A stretch of 64,000 nt of DNA from CAIUGU01 sp965279735 (lineage in GTDB: Bacteria; Pseudomonadota; Gammaproteobacteria; Steroidobacterales; Steroidobacteraceae), in assembly GCA_965279735.1 (NCBI GenBank), contig OZ257260.1:3720001-3784000 (forward strand), in the 5' to 3' direction. A program made the translations under genes and the position numbers. The first letter of the stretch is position 1, and each line of letters starts with the position of its first letter. Positions 50,968 to 59,331 of the stretch are shown in pieces. The notes beneath the pieces were generated by a model. It was not told the origin of the DNA, made no database searches, and was given only the letters and a program-made list of their open reading frames with translations.

Positions 50968-51855
50968 TCAGGCTGGCTGGTTCGCGGAATGGCGTCGCGT
51001 CAACATCGGGTGGATCAGGACGACACCGAGAATGATCGCGACTCCGAGGTAGAAGCGCAGCGTCAGCTCGCGTTGTTCATCGAACAGCACTACGGCCAGC
51101 AGCATGACGTACACGGGTTCGAGATTGACGGCCAGCTGCGCGCCGAAGGCGCTCAGATGCCTGAGTGCCACGAGCGAGAGTGCATAGGGCAGCAGCGTGC
51201 ACGCAAAGGCAAGCAGCAACAGGAACATTGCATCCCGAACGTCCGGCAAGCCGAACACGGGTCCCGAAGCCAGCAGGGGCGCAAAGATCGTGAGGAATAC
51301 TGCGCCCGCTGCCATCTCGATACAGGTCACGGTGAGGGGGTCGCCTCGATCAACCCATCTTTTGTTCAGCGCAAAGAAGATTGCGACGATGAAAGCGGAG
51401 AGCACGCCTGTTGCGACACCGACGTTCATCGCGTCGGGGATACCGCCGATGACAAGCAATACGCCCGGTACTACGGCGAGCCCCAGCCAGAGTTCGCCGG
51501 GAACGTGTGGTTTGCGAGCGATCCAGGGCTCGAGGACTGCCAGGAAGACAGGGCACAGCGCGAGGCAGGAGGCTGCGACCGAGGCGTTGGCGAGTTTGAT
51601 CGCGGCATAGAAAGTCACCCAGTGCAGGGCGACCAGCACCCCGATGCCGGCATACGCGGCGATCAGGCTGCGGGGCAAGGTCCGCAAACCCCTCCACATC
51701 CGGGGGACGAGCATCAGCACGGTGGAAACGATCACCATGCGCCACCAGACAAGGCTCGTGGCACCCAGTGAAATGAGCTTGCCGAGAATCGCGGTGAAGC
51801 CCCAGAGGACAACGCAGAAATGCATCTGCCAGCGGGCGCGTGTGACAGGACTCAT
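50968..51855 (-). CDS. EamA/DMT-superfamily transporter
   Basis: About 295 residues with ten membrane segments in two EamA repeats: the first contains FCVVLWGFTAILGKLISLGA and WWRMVIVSTVLML, the second VATGVLSAFIVAIFFALNKR, then LRHLSAFGAQLAVNLEPVYV. Such drug/metabolite transporters export amino acids or related metabolites; the substrate is unknown. The frame extends upstream, but starts at 51855 or 51867 fit the family; neither has a clear ribosome-binding site. The hairpin at 51876-51899 separates it from the TPR gene. Confidence 0.83.
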   Translation of the reverse strand: MSPVTRARWQMHFCVVLWGFTAILGKLISLGATSLVWWRMVIVSTVLMLVPRMWRGLRTLPRSLIAAYAGIGVLVALHWVTFYAAIKLANASVAASCLALCPVFLAVLEPWIARKPHVPGELWLGLAVVPGVLLVIGGIPDAMNVGVATGVLSAFIVAIFFALNKRWVDRGDPLTVTCIEMAAGAVFLTIFAPLLASGPVFGLPDVRDAMFLLLLAFACTLLPYALSLVALRHLSAFGAQLAVNLEPVYVMLLAVVLFDEQRELTLRFYLGVAIILGVVLIHPMLTRRHSANQPA

Positions 51856-51875
51856 GCGGGCCCGCATAGAATGAG

Positions 51876-51899
51876 GTGACGCAGCGATTGCTGCGTCAC
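51876..51899 (-). terminator. Hairpin after the TPR gene
   Basis: GTGACGCAGC-GATT-GCTGCGTCAC, a perfect 10-bp stem with a tetraloop, placed 12 bases past the TPR stop. There is no T-run; it is a likely transcription end or an RNA-stabilising element. Confidence 0.6.
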
Positions 51900-51910
51900 C
51901 CGCGATGAGA

Positions 51911-52441
51911 CTACTGGGCAGCTTTCTCCAGCGCTTCGGCCTTGGCTTCGTCGGCAGCCGCAAGCGCATCATTGCCCATGTCGCGATGAATGTCGGCGCG
52001 GCTCAGGTACATGTCCGCGTTGGTCGGGGCCATGGCGACAGCTTTTTCGACATCCGCGAGGGCATTTTCGTACTTGTCGTCGGCGCGGTAGACGCGCGCC
52101 CGGGCCACGTACATTTCAGGATCGTTGGGCTTGAGCTCGATGGCTTTGGCGGAATCGGCCAGCGCGCGGGTGTAGTCCCCGTCCGATGTGTAAGCGCGGG
52201 CGCGCAGGAGATACACCTCGGCATCGGCGGGCGCCTGCTGGACTGCCCGCGTCATGATCCGGATGGCTTCCTTGTTCTGGCCGGAGGTCAGCGCTTTCTG
52301 TGCCGTGACGAACAGGTCATCGATCGAGGGCTCTGCCGCCTGCGACGGCAATGCGGCAAGGCCGACGATCAGCGTCGAAGCCGCCACGATCGACCACAGA
52401 GAAACACTCGCGCGAGTGCGCTGCAACATATTCTTGAACAT
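51911..52441 (-). CDS. Exported TPR-repeat protein
   Basis: A 176-residue protein with a signal peptide (about residues 1-36, SLWSIVAASTLIVGLAALPS) and three to four tetratricopeptide repeats: AVQQAPADAEVYLLRARAY, DYTRALADSAKAIELKPNDP and KYENALADVEKAVAMAPTNA. TPRs mediate protein contacts, so a periplasmic assembly role is possible. The ATG at 52441 has GGGGGA 6 bases upstream; the 25 residues further upstream are polar and unlikely. It lies 75 bp behind the LysR gene on the same strand. Confidence 0.8.
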   Translation of the reverse strand: MFKNMLQRTRASVSLWSIVAASTLIVGLAALPSQAAEPSIDDLFVTAQKALTSGQNKEAIRIMTRAVQQAPADAEVYLLRARAYTSDGDYTRALADSAKAIELKPNDPEMYVARARVYRADDKYENALADVEKAVAMAPTNADMYLSRADIHRDMGNDALAAADEAKAEALEKAAQ

Positions 52442-52516
52442 GCAAATCCCCCGGATACCTTGACGCTGAGACTTCTTACGCTTTCCGCAGGGTACTGTCG
52501 AGGGTCGGCGGGACAC

Positions 52517-53416
52517 TCACTGCCGCACCGAATCGATCGTCCCTTCCGCGGCTGATTTTAACCACTGGAGCAGCGTGCTGACAGGCGTTTCGTTCACTCG
52601 CTGGGTGGGACAGACGAAGTGATATTGCACGTTGGATTCAAAGCTGACGTTGAACGGCCGCACCAGTCGTCCGCGATCCAGGTCATCGGCGACCAGCAGG
52701 TCTCGCGCCAATGCGACGCCGGTTCCCTGCGCGGCGGCTTCCAGCAGGACTGAATAATCGCGACTGAGGGTAGGGGTAATCGGCACCGGTTGCATCCCGG
52801 CGGCCTCGAACCACCGGGCCCATTCGTCGTGGGGCGGGCCGGCTGCGAGGATCTTATGTCTCAAGAGATCAGCAGGTTCACGCAGATCCGACGCGAGGGC
52901 CGGGGAGCACACCAGGTTCATGTTCTCCTTGCCGAGAGGTTCGGAGTGCACGCCGGACCAGCCGCCTTTGCCCAGGCGGATGCCCACATCAACCTCGTCC
53001 GACCGGTTGAAATCAATGAGGTCGTAGGAGCTCGACAGCCACACGGTGATATCGGGGTGCTGGTGATGGAAATCGACCAGCCGATGCACCAGCCACCGCG
53101 ATGCAAAAGACGGCAACACACTGATCCTTAGACGGGAATGGGTTTCATGTTCCCGCAATCGTGCAGTGCCGCGGCGGACGATTTCGAGCGCCTGCTGCAC
53201 GATGCGACTGTATTCCTGGCCGGTATCCGTGAGGGTGAGCCTGGGCCCGTCGCGGACGAAAAGCTGCTGCCCGAGCTGCTCTTCCAGCAGCTTGATCTGC
53301 CGGCTGACCGCACCCTGGGTGATATGCAATGCTTCGGCGGCACGGGTGAAATTGAGGTGTTGCGCGGCGGCCTCAAACATGCGGATGGCATTCAGCGAAG
53401 GCAGATCCCGGCTCAT
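52517..53416 (-). CDS. LysR-family regulator (GcvA-like)
   Basis: A 299-residue LysR-type regulator. The winged helix is at residues 6-65 (LNAIRMFEAAAQHLNFTRAA, ITQGAVSRQIKLLEEQLGQ), and a co-inducer domain follows (SVLPSFASRWLVHRLVDFHH, DEVDVGIRLGKGGW, SRDYSVLLEAAAQGTGVALA), matching the GcvA/AmpR subgroup. It is divergent from the ring-cleaving dioxygenase gene; the 173-bp gap contains a box repeated before the hydrolase at 58648. It is the likely activator or repressor of both. Confidence 0.92.
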   Translation of the reverse strand: MSRDLPSLNAIRMFEAAAQHLNFTRAAEALHITQGAVSRQIKLLEEQLGQQLFVRDGPRLTLTDTGQEYSRIVQQALEIVRRGTARLREHETHSRLRISVLPSFASRWLVHRLVDFHHQHPDITVWLSSSYDLIDFNRSDEVDVGIRLGKGGWSGVHSEPLGKENMNLVCSPALASDLREPADLLRHKILAAGPPHDEWARWFEAAGMQPVPITPTLSRDYSVLLEAAAQGTGVALARDLLVADDLDRGRLVRPFNVSFESNVQYHFVCPTQRVNETPVSTLLQWLKSAAEGTIDSVRQ

Positions 53417-53423
53417 GATCTGG

Positions 53424-53481
53424 TGTCATCCTCACCCTTAGAAAATATCGGTTCTGCGCAACAGGGGACTTTATCTATAGT
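53424..53481 (+). promoter_or_regulatory. LysR-type operator/promoter before the dioxygenase gene
   Basis: TGTCATCCTCACCC (53424-53437), then the dyad AGAA-AATATCGG-TTCT (53440-53455), then TATAGT (53476-53481) as a -10 candidate. The same three elements, in order and at almost equal spacing, occur at 58557-58611. The dyad overlaps the -35 position, as activator sites of LysR proteins do. Confidence 0.65.
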
Positions 53482-53589
53482 TCCCGGAGCGCTAAGGCAA
53501 TGCTGATTGTTGGGCCGCCACAGAGTCAAGTAACATCCCATGCAACGTCCTGTTAAGAGCGGATGTAGCGGCATAATTGGAGAACACGC

Positions 53590-54567
53590 ATGAATCTGAT
53601 CCAGAGTCACCATCATCTGACGCTGTGCGTCGGCAAGGCGCAGGAAGACTACAACTTCCACGTCAACCTGCTCGGCTTGCGCAGCGTGAAGAAGACCGTC
53701 CTGTTCGACGGCACCGTGCCCATCTACCACTTCTACTACGGCAACGAGAACGGCGATCCGAGCACTCTCATCACGTGCTTCCCGTTCGAGCAGGCTGGCG
53801 TGTTCGGCCGCAAGGGCACGGGCCAGATCAAGATCGTCAATCTCTCGGCGCCCACCGGTTCGCTCGACTTCTGGGCCAAGCGCCTGAAGGCTCATGGTGT
53901 TGCATTCAAGCCGTTCGAACGTTTCGGCGAGAAGGGCCTGCACTTCGAGCATCCGTGCGGCATCGAGTATGAAATCGTTGGCGACGACAAGGACGCCCGC
54001 AAGCCCTGGACCACCCGCGAAACACCGTTTGAAGTGGCCATCCGCGGACTGCGTGGCATCACCGTCTCCCTGAAGGACATGGCTCCGCAGGGCGAATTCA
54101 TGGAAGTGGCGTTCGGCGGCCGCAAGACGAATACCGATGGTCCTTACACGCGCTACGAGCTGAAGAACGGCGGCGCAGGCAGCTACGTCGATTTCGTCGC
54201 CGAGCCGGATCTGGCGCAGGGTTCGTGGACGTTCGGTGCCGGCACGCCGCACCACTGTGCGTTCAAGGTCGACAATGCCGACCAGCAGAAGCAGTTCAAG
54301 GACTATGTCGAGGGCATCGGCTACACCGACGTCTCCGATGTGAAGGACCGCAACTACTTCCACTCGGTTTATTTCCGTACGCCGGGCGGCGCGCTGTTCG
54401 AGGCTGCCTATTCGGTCCCGGGCGCGTTCGAAATCGACGAGAAGCGCGAGGAATTTGGCAACCAGTTCATGCTGCCGCCGTGGCTGGAAGATCGCCGCGA
54501 CGAGCTGATGGCGAAGCTCGAGCCGATCGAGTACGAAATGTCGCAAGTGGTTGCGGCTGCCCGTTAA
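53590..54567 (+). CDS. Ring-cleaving extradiol dioxygenase (VOC fold, MhqO/LinE type)
   Basis: A 325-residue protein with two vicinal-oxygen-chelate modules: the first from IQSHHHLTLCVGKAQEDYNF, the second from about 150 (RGLRGITVSLKDMAPQGEFM). Likely Fe(II) ligands are a His in SHHHLTL, the His in GTPHHCAFKV and the Glu in GGALFEAAYS. The family opens hydroquinone or catechol-type rings (LinE, PcpA, MhqO). GGAG lies 8 bases before the ATG. Together with the coregulated hydrolase at 58648 it resembles Bacillus mhqO/mhqD, which detoxify quinones; the actual substrate is not known. Confidence 0.85.
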   Translation: MNLIQSHHHLTLCVGKAQEDYNFHVNLLGLRSVKKTVLFDGTVPIYHFYYGNENGDPSTLITCFPFEQAGVFGRKGTGQIKIVNLSAPTGSLDFWAKRLKAHGVAFKPFERFGEKGLHFEHPCGIEYEIVGDDKDARKPWTTRETPFEVAIRGLRGITVSLKDMAPQGEFMEVAFGGRKTNTDGPYTRYELKNGGAGSYVDFVAEPDLAQGSWTFGAGTPHHCAFKVDNADQQKQFKDYVEGIGYTDVSDVKDRNYFHSVYFRTPGGALFEAAYSVPGAFEIDEKREEFGNQFMLPPWLEDRRDELMAKLEPIEYEMSQVVAAAR

Positions 54568-54599
54568 GCGCCCTGTTAATTGATCGGAATCGGGTTGAT

Positions 54600-54631
54600 G
54601 AAGCCGGTGCCTTAACTCACCGGCTTCTTTT
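54600..54631 (+). terminator. Rho-independent terminator
   Basis: GAAGCCGGTG / CACCGGCTTC stem with an 8-base loop followed by TTTT, 33 bases after the dioxygenase stop. The rest of the gap to 54850 holds no gene I can support. Confidence 0.85.
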
Positions 54632-54850
54632 GCAAGTGATCCGCGGGCAAGTATTTAAAGACAGATAATGAATCGCCCGCGTTGGTTTGCCGGATCGGAA
54701 ACATGCGAGCCGGAAGGTTTGAGTCGGGGGAATTCTTCGCGAGACTTCAACGTCTGAGGCCGGACGGTTCCCCGCTGTCAGGTGCAGTGCTTTGACCTGC
54801 CTCCTTGATGGGTGCGGGCGCGAGTTTTAAAGGTTCAGGAGCTCAGGTAA

Positions 54851-55900
54851 ATGAAAAGAAACAAGGTTCTGCTCACCGGATTCAACGCGGTGACCCGCAC
54901 GTCGCTGGCCTGTCTCGGCCTGTTCGCCGTGGCTCACGTCGCCGACGCTGCACAGCCTGCGCGGAACGCCCGTGCAGCGGCAGCAGCTCCGCAGCAGCCG
55001 AACTTCGACGACGTCCAGATCCGCGTCGTCAAGGTGCAGGGGAATGTCTATCTTCTCGCTGGTGCAGGCGGTAATACTTCCGTCCAGATCGGCAGCGATG
55101 GCGTCATGGTGGTCGACACGCAGTTCGCACCGATGGCCGGCAAGATCGTCGCTGCCATCCGCGGGCTGACTGACGCTCCGATCCGTTACGTCGTGAACAC
55201 GCATTCCCATCCCGACCATATCGGTGGCAATCAGGCGATTGCGAGCCAGGGTGCGTCGCTCGGTGGCGCCAACGTCGTGGGCTTGCTCGGCAACCAGGCG
55301 ATCCAGGGAGCGAAGATTGTCGCGCACGAGAATGTACTCAATTACATGAGCATGGCTCATGGCACGACCCCGGCCGAGCCTTCGGGTGCCTGGCCGACGG
55401 ATACGTATTTCCATGCCTTCACGGACGTGTACTTCAACGGTGAGGATGTCCGCCTGATCCATGTGCCGAACGCACATACCGATGGCGACAGCATCGTCTA
55501 CTTCCGTGGCTCGGACGTGATCGCGACAGGCGACCTGTTCACGACGGTCATGTATCCGTACATCGATCATTCGCGCGGCGGCAATATCAACGGCATCATC
55601 GCTGGCCTGAACACGATCCTCGATATCGCCGTGACCAAGTGGCAGGCAGAGGGCGGCACGATGATCGTTTCAGGTCATGGCCGCATCACGGACAAGCACG
55701 AAGTGCTCGAATACCGCGACATGCTGGTGATCATCCGCGACCGCATCAAGGACATGGTCGCCAAGGGCATGACGCTCGATCAGGTGAAGGCCGCAAAGCC
55801 GACGCTCGACTACGACCCGCGTTTCGGCACTGACTCAGGCTTCTGGACAACGGCCCAGTTCATCGAAGCCGTGTACCAGGACGTAAGCAAGGCCAAGTAA
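54851..55900 (+). CDS. Exported MBL-fold metallohydrolase
   Basis: A 349-residue metallo-beta-lactamase-fold enzyme with a signal peptide (about 1-36, ending near VADAAQ) and an Ala/Pro-rich linker. The metal motif HSHPDHIGGN (about 118) is complete, with further ligands in HTDGDSIVYF, GDLFTT and SGHGRITDKHEV. It resembles periplasmic hydrolases of the quinoprotein-relay/SoxH group rather than true beta-lactamases. It leads a three-gene unit with a DUF6152 protein and an unknown exported protein. The ribosome-binding sequence AGGAG lies 11 bases before the ATG. Confidence 0.88.
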   Translation: MKRNKVLLTGFNAVTRTSLACLGLFAVAHVADAAQPARNARAAAAAPQQPNFDDVQIRVVKVQGNVYLLAGAGGNTSVQIGSDGVMVVDTQFAPMAGKIVAAIRGLTDAPIRYVVNTHSHPDHIGGNQAIASQGASLGGANVVGLLGNQAIQGAKIVAHENVLNYMSMAHGTTPAEPSGAWPTDTYFHAFTDVYFNGEDVRLIHVPNAHTDGDSIVYFRGSDVIATGDLFTTVMYPYIDHSRGGNINGIIAGLNTILDIAVTKWQAEGGTMIVSGHGRITDKHEVLEYRDMLVIIRDRIKDMVAKGMTLDQVKAAKPTLDYDPRFGTDSGFWTTAQFIEAVYQDVSKAK

Positions 55901-55927
55901 TTCCATTTACTTTCCGGAGAGATCCTC

Positions 55928-56335
55928 ATGAAGAATTTCAGCATGAAGCCGCGCCAGGCACTCCTTGCGCTCGTCGCTGGTGCCGTCGTGGCAGGCGTAC
56001 CGGCGTATGCGCACCACTCGTTCCCGGCGACGTACTTCGTCGACCAGCACACGCAGATCGAAGGTGAAGTGGTGCAGTTCCTGTTCCGCAATCCGCACGC
56101 GTTCATTCACGTGATGGCGCCGGACAAGGACGGGGCAATGCAGCGTTGGGCCGTGGAGTGGGGTGGCGGTGCCGCACTTGCGCGTGACGGCAACGTGAGC
56201 AAGGACACGCTGAAGCCTGGCGACAAGGTCGTGGTGCAGGGCCAGCCTGGACGTAATCCTGCGGATCACCGGATCCGTCTGGTGCACATCGCGCGTCCGG
56301 CCGATGGTTGGGAGTGGGGCGGCGACTTCGACTGA
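55928..56335 (+). CDS. DUF6152 family periplasmic protein
   Basis: A 135-residue exported protein. A signal peptide (about 1-28, LLALVAGAVVAGVPAYA) is followed at once by HHSFPATYF, the defining start of DUF6152 proteins, then an OB-like strand set (QIEGEVVQFLFRNPHAFIHV, KVVVQGQPGRNPADHRIRLV). The twin His near the mature N-terminus could bind metal. These proteins often occur beside hydrolase or dehydrogenase genes of secondary metabolism; no activity is known. It follows the MBL gene by 27 bp with GGAGAG upstream. Confidence 0.85.
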   Translation: MKNFSMKPRQALLALVAGAVVAGVPAYAHHSFPATYFVDQHTQIEGEVVQFLFRNPHAFIHVMAPDKDGAMQRWAVEWGGGAALARDGNVSKDTLKPGDKVVVQGQPGRNPADHRIRLVHIARPADGWEWGGDFD

Positions 56336-56401
56336 CGATTCGACTGGCATGGCCAGCATCGCTGGCGGCACGTTATTTGAGATCCGGTGGAGAACAAGAC
56401 A

Positions 56402-57283
56402 ATGACATTCAGGACGGAAAAGCGCTCATCGATGCTGGGCCTGGCGGCGATGTCGCTCATGGGCCTCGGCGGGATGTGGGCCAACATCGCTGATGCGGCC
56501 CAGCCGCCAGCGCAGCCGCCGCGTACGCCTCGTGCAGCCGCGCCGATCGACATCACCGGCACCTGGGTGGCAGTGGTCACCGAAGACTGGCGTTTCCGCA
56601 TGGTGATTCCGTCCAGGGGCGACTATGCGAGCGTGCCGCTGACGGATGCATCCCGCAAGATTGCCGACGCATGGGATCCTGAAAAGGACAAGGCCGAGGG
56701 CAATTCCTGCAAGGCGTACGGCGTGGCTAACATCATGCGCATGCCGACCCGGCTCAAGATCAGCTGGACGGGTGACAACGCCCTGCGCATCGAAACCGAT
56801 GCCGGCAAGCAGGTTCGCAACCTCAACTTCGCCAACGCGAATGTGGTGGTCGTTCGCCAGGAGCTGAATAACGCAACGGGCGGCGGCAATATTCGACCGG
56901 ACGCTGCTGGTCAGGATGCGGCGGCCGGTGGCGGTGCAGCCGCTGGCGCGGGTCCTGCCACGTTGCAGGGCACTTCGCGTGCAGAGTGGGAGCGTTCGGA
57001 TCTCAAGGTGACGACGACCAACCACACGGGTGGTTACTTGCGTCGTAACGGCGTGCCTTACAGCGCGAGCGCGAGTGTTACCGAGTACTACTATCGCTAT
57101 GCTGCGTTCGGCGACGAGTGGCTGACCGTTTCCACTGTTGTCGAAGATCCGCAGTTCCTGCGGCAGCCTTTCCTGACGAGCTCGAGCTTCAAGAAGGAAG
57201 CCAACGATTCGAAGTGGGCGCCGAGCGATTGCGTATCCGAATGGGGACCGCTCAAGCAGATGGGTGTCGATCCGTTCAACTGA
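56402..57283 (+). CDS. Exported protein of unknown function, companion of DUF6152/MBL genes
   Basis: About 293 residues; no named domain recognised. The signal peptide (LGLAAMSLMGLGGMWANIAD) is followed by a Pro/Ala/Arg linker resembling that of the MBL protein (both read ADAAQP at the cleavage region). Notable parts are DITGTWVAVVTEDWRFRMV, DPEKDKAEGNSCKAYGVANI, RMPTRLKISWTGDNALRIET and SVTEYYYRYAAFGDEWLTVS, suggesting a mostly beta lipocalin-like or carrier fold. A Gly/Ala-rich loop (about 178-193) splits the protein. The ATG at 56402 has GGTGGAG 9 bases before it; the in-frame GTG at 56387 lies inside that site. Likely coexpressed with the two preceding genes. Confidence 0.6.
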   Translation: MTFRTEKRSSMLGLAAMSLMGLGGMWANIADAAQPPAQPPRTPRAAAPIDITGTWVAVVTEDWRFRMVIPSRGDYASVPLTDASRKIADAWDPEKDKAEGNSCKAYGVANIMRMPTRLKISWTGDNALRIETDAGKQVRNLNFANANVVVVRQELNNATGGGNIRPDAAGQDAAAGGGAAAGAGPATLQGTSRAEWERSDLKVTTTNHTGGYLRRNGVPYSASASVTEYYYRYAAFGDEWLTVSTVVEDPQFLRQPFLTSSSFKKEANDSKWAPSDCVSEWGPLKQMGVDPFN

Positions 57284-57815
57284 CCCTCACCCAAACCTCT
57301 CCCAACGGGAGAGGGAGTCGATACCCTCTCCTCATGGAGAGGGAAACGGAGTGGGTGAGGTCCTCACCCGCACTGCGTGCGACCTCTCCCCACGGGAGAG
57401 GTTAATCCCCTCACCCCAACCCTCTCCCAGTGGGAGAGGGAGCAGATACCCTCTACTGGTGGAGAGGGAAACGGAGTGGGTGAGGTCCTCACCCGCACTC
57501 TGTGCGACCTCTCCCCACGGGAGAGGTTGATCCCCTCACCCCAACCCTCTCCCAACGGGAGAGGGAGTCGATACCCTCTCCTCATGGAGAGGGAAACGGA
57601 GTGGGTGAGGTCCTCACCCGCACTGCGTGCGACCTCTCCCCACGGGAGAGGGAGTGATCCCCTCACCCCAACCCTCTCCCAGCGGGAGAGGGAGCAGATG
57701 CCCTCACCCCACCCCTCTCCCAGTGGGAGAGGGAGCAGATACCCTCTCCTGGTGGAGAGGGAAACGGAGTGGGTGAGGATTGGTCGAGAGGGAATCGGAG
57801 TGGGCGACGATCAGG
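57284..57815. repeat. Tandem palindromic repeat array, 125-bp period
   Basis: Three near-complete units and a partial fourth. The element CGACCTCTCCCCACGGGAGAGG recurs at 57380, 57505 and 57630, an exact 125-bp spacing. Each unit contains several short stems (CCTCTCCCAxxGGGAGAGG, CCTCTCCTCATGGAGAGG, GGGTGAGG/CCTCACCC), alternating in orientation. The array lies between the 3' ends of two convergent genes. All frames stay open through it because of its composition, but no protein is supported. Confidence 0.85.
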
Positions 57816-58476
57816 CCCCCGGCCCTTGGCTATCTCCCACAGAAACGTAGTCGGCCAATGGCCTGACGACTCTCCCTGCCACTACGGGCACGCACTCCGG
57901 CGGGAATTCCTGCGTGAACTCGAAGCCCTGACTTTTCAATTCAAGGATGAAGGGTTCGAGATGTCGCATCGCGCCTGTGGGCAGGTCATGCAGGACGACC
58001 AGACTCCAGTCGAGTGCCATGCATTGCTTGATCGCTACCGCCGGCCAGTTATCAGGGTCGCACCAGTCGCCGGGAACCGAATTCCACAGAATGCAGCTGT
58101 ATTGATGGGCCTTGAGCCAGTCCACGACGGCCGGGTTGAGCAGATGCGTACCTATGCTGCCAGCTCTGCCGAAGGGTCTGAAAAGGCGCTCCTGCACGCC
58201 GAGCGACTGCAGGATTGCATGGGTCCGTTCCAGTTCATCCAGCGCCTGCTGTCCATCGAGTTCACCGAGGGGTGTGCTGTGTGACCAGGTGTGGTTGCCG
58301 ATCCAGTGCCCGGCGGTTCTGGCACGCAAGACAAGGTCACGCCCCTGTGTGGTCGCGGCCTTGGAGCCCAGGACGAAGAAAGTGGAGAGCAAGGAGTGAC
58401 GCGCCAGGCAATCCAGCACCCCCGCAGTGGTTGCAGCGTCCGGCCCGTTGTCGAATGTGAGCGTGATTTTCCGCAT
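57811..58476 (-). CDS. Polysaccharide deacetylase family protein (NodB domain)
   Basis: A 221-residue NodB-homology protein without a signal peptide. Motif 1 is ITLTFDNGPD (normally TFDDGP; the metal-binding second Asp is Asn here, the catalytic Asp remains), motif 2 is GNHTWSHSTP (H-x3-H with a Ser before the second His), motif 3 is RLFRPFGRAG (usually RPP-Y/F-G), and DWSLVVLHDLP carries motif 5. It may act on an N-acetylated sugar polymer or on another amide. Its last codons touch the edge of the 125-bp repeat array. Confidence 0.82.
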   Translation of the reverse strand: MRKITLTFDNGPDAATTAGVLDCLARHSLLSTFFVLGSKAATTQGRDLVLRARTAGHWIGNHTWSHSTPLGELDGQQALDELERTHAILQSLGVQERLFRPFGRAGSIGTHLLNPAVVDWLKAHQYSCILWNSVPGDWCDPDNWPAVAIKQCMALDWSLVVLHDLPTGAMRHLEPFILELKSQGFEFTQEFPPECVPVVAGRVVRPLADYVSVGDSQGPGA

Positions 58477-58556
58477 CGCGAATCATTGTAGCGCCCGGCT
58501 GACATATTCCCTGCAACCGCGCGCTTTTGTGCCTTCGAGCTGCCCTGATGACCCCA

Positions 58557-58611
58557 TGTCATCCTGACCCCCAGAAAATATCGTTCTTGAGCACGAGGCC
58601 TTCTCTATAGT
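58557..58611 (+). promoter_or_regulatory. Second copy of the LysR-type operator/promoter
   Basis: TGTCATCCTGACCC (58557-58570), AGAA-AATATCG-TTCT (58573-58587) and TATAGT (58606-58611). Over the first 32 positions it differs from the copy at 53424 by three substitutions and one missing base. It lies 36 bp before the hydrolase start at 58648. Confidence 0.65.
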
Positions 58612-58647
58612 CATTGTCATCAGTAAGTAGAAGCCCGCTCTGTTGCT

Positions 58648-59331
58648 ATGACCAATCCGCATCTGACCCAGCCCGTGGTGGCCAGGGGCAAGCCTTTAGC
58701 CAATGCACAAGCCGCAATGATCGCGGTGCATGGCCGTGACCGCGATCCCGAGGACATTCTTTCCGTCTGCTCCCGCATCGGTCGTTCCGACCTCGCCTGG
58801 CTTGCGCCTGCGGCCGCGAATGCTTCTTGGTACCCGCTGGGATTCATGGATGCGCTGGCTGACAACGAGCCCGGGCTCTCGCGCGCACTTGAACGGGTCG
58901 ATTCCCTCGTCAGGGAGCTGCTCGCCAAAGGCTTCGACCGACACAACATCGTGCTGCTCGGCTTTTCGCAGGGTGCCTGTATTGCAGCCGAATATGCCCT
59001 GCGACATCCGCATCGCTATGGAGGGCTGCTGATCTTCACGGGCGCCGCAATTGGTCCTGCGGGCACATCGTGGAATCACAAAGGCGATTTCGGCGGTACA
59101 CCTGCGCTGGTGAGTGGCAGCGTGGAAGACGACTGGGTGCCGATAGCAAGAATGCGCGAGACAGCGCAGCTGTTGAAGACAAAGGGCGCGGCTGTCACCG
59201 AGCACTTCTATGCAGGCAGCGAGCACATCGTCAGCGATGATGAAATCGACATAGCCCGCAAGCTTCTCGAGCCAATCAAGGAGCGGTGGTCCGGGACCAT
59301 CAGTACTGCTGCATCGCAAGTTGTTGCATAG
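58648..59331 (+). CDS. Alpha/beta hydrolase, carboxylesterase/MhqD type
   Basis: A 227-residue phospholipase/carboxylesterase-family hydrolase. It shows AAMIAVHGRDRDPEDILS at the oxyanion region, the nucleophile elbow GFSQG (about 110, VLLGFSQGACIAAEYALR), the acid Asp in GSVEDDWVP and the catalytic His in GSEHIVSDDE. There is no signal peptide, so it is cytoplasmic. MhqD-type hydrolases accompany ring-cleaving dioxygenases in quinone detoxification. The promoter region repeats that of the dioxygenase gene 5 kb upstream, which supports a shared LysR regulon. Confidence 0.87.
   Translation: MTNPHLTQPVVARGKPLANAQAAMIAVHGRDRDPEDILSVCSRIGRSDLAWLAPAAANASWYPLGFMDALADNEPGLSRALERVDSLVRELLAKGFDRHNIVLLGFSQGACIAAEYALRHPHRYGGLLIFTGAAIGPAGTSWNHKGDFGGTPALVSGSVEDDWVPIARMRETAQLLKTKGAAVTEHFYAGSEHIVSDDEIDIARKLLEPIKERWSGTISTAASQVVA

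Noticed and set aside
57264..57850. Long open frames on both strands with Pro/Ser/Gly/Glu-rich translations
   Set aside because: They arise from the 125-bp palindrome array, repeat with its period and have no ribosome-binding site; they are the usual false proteins of such repeats.
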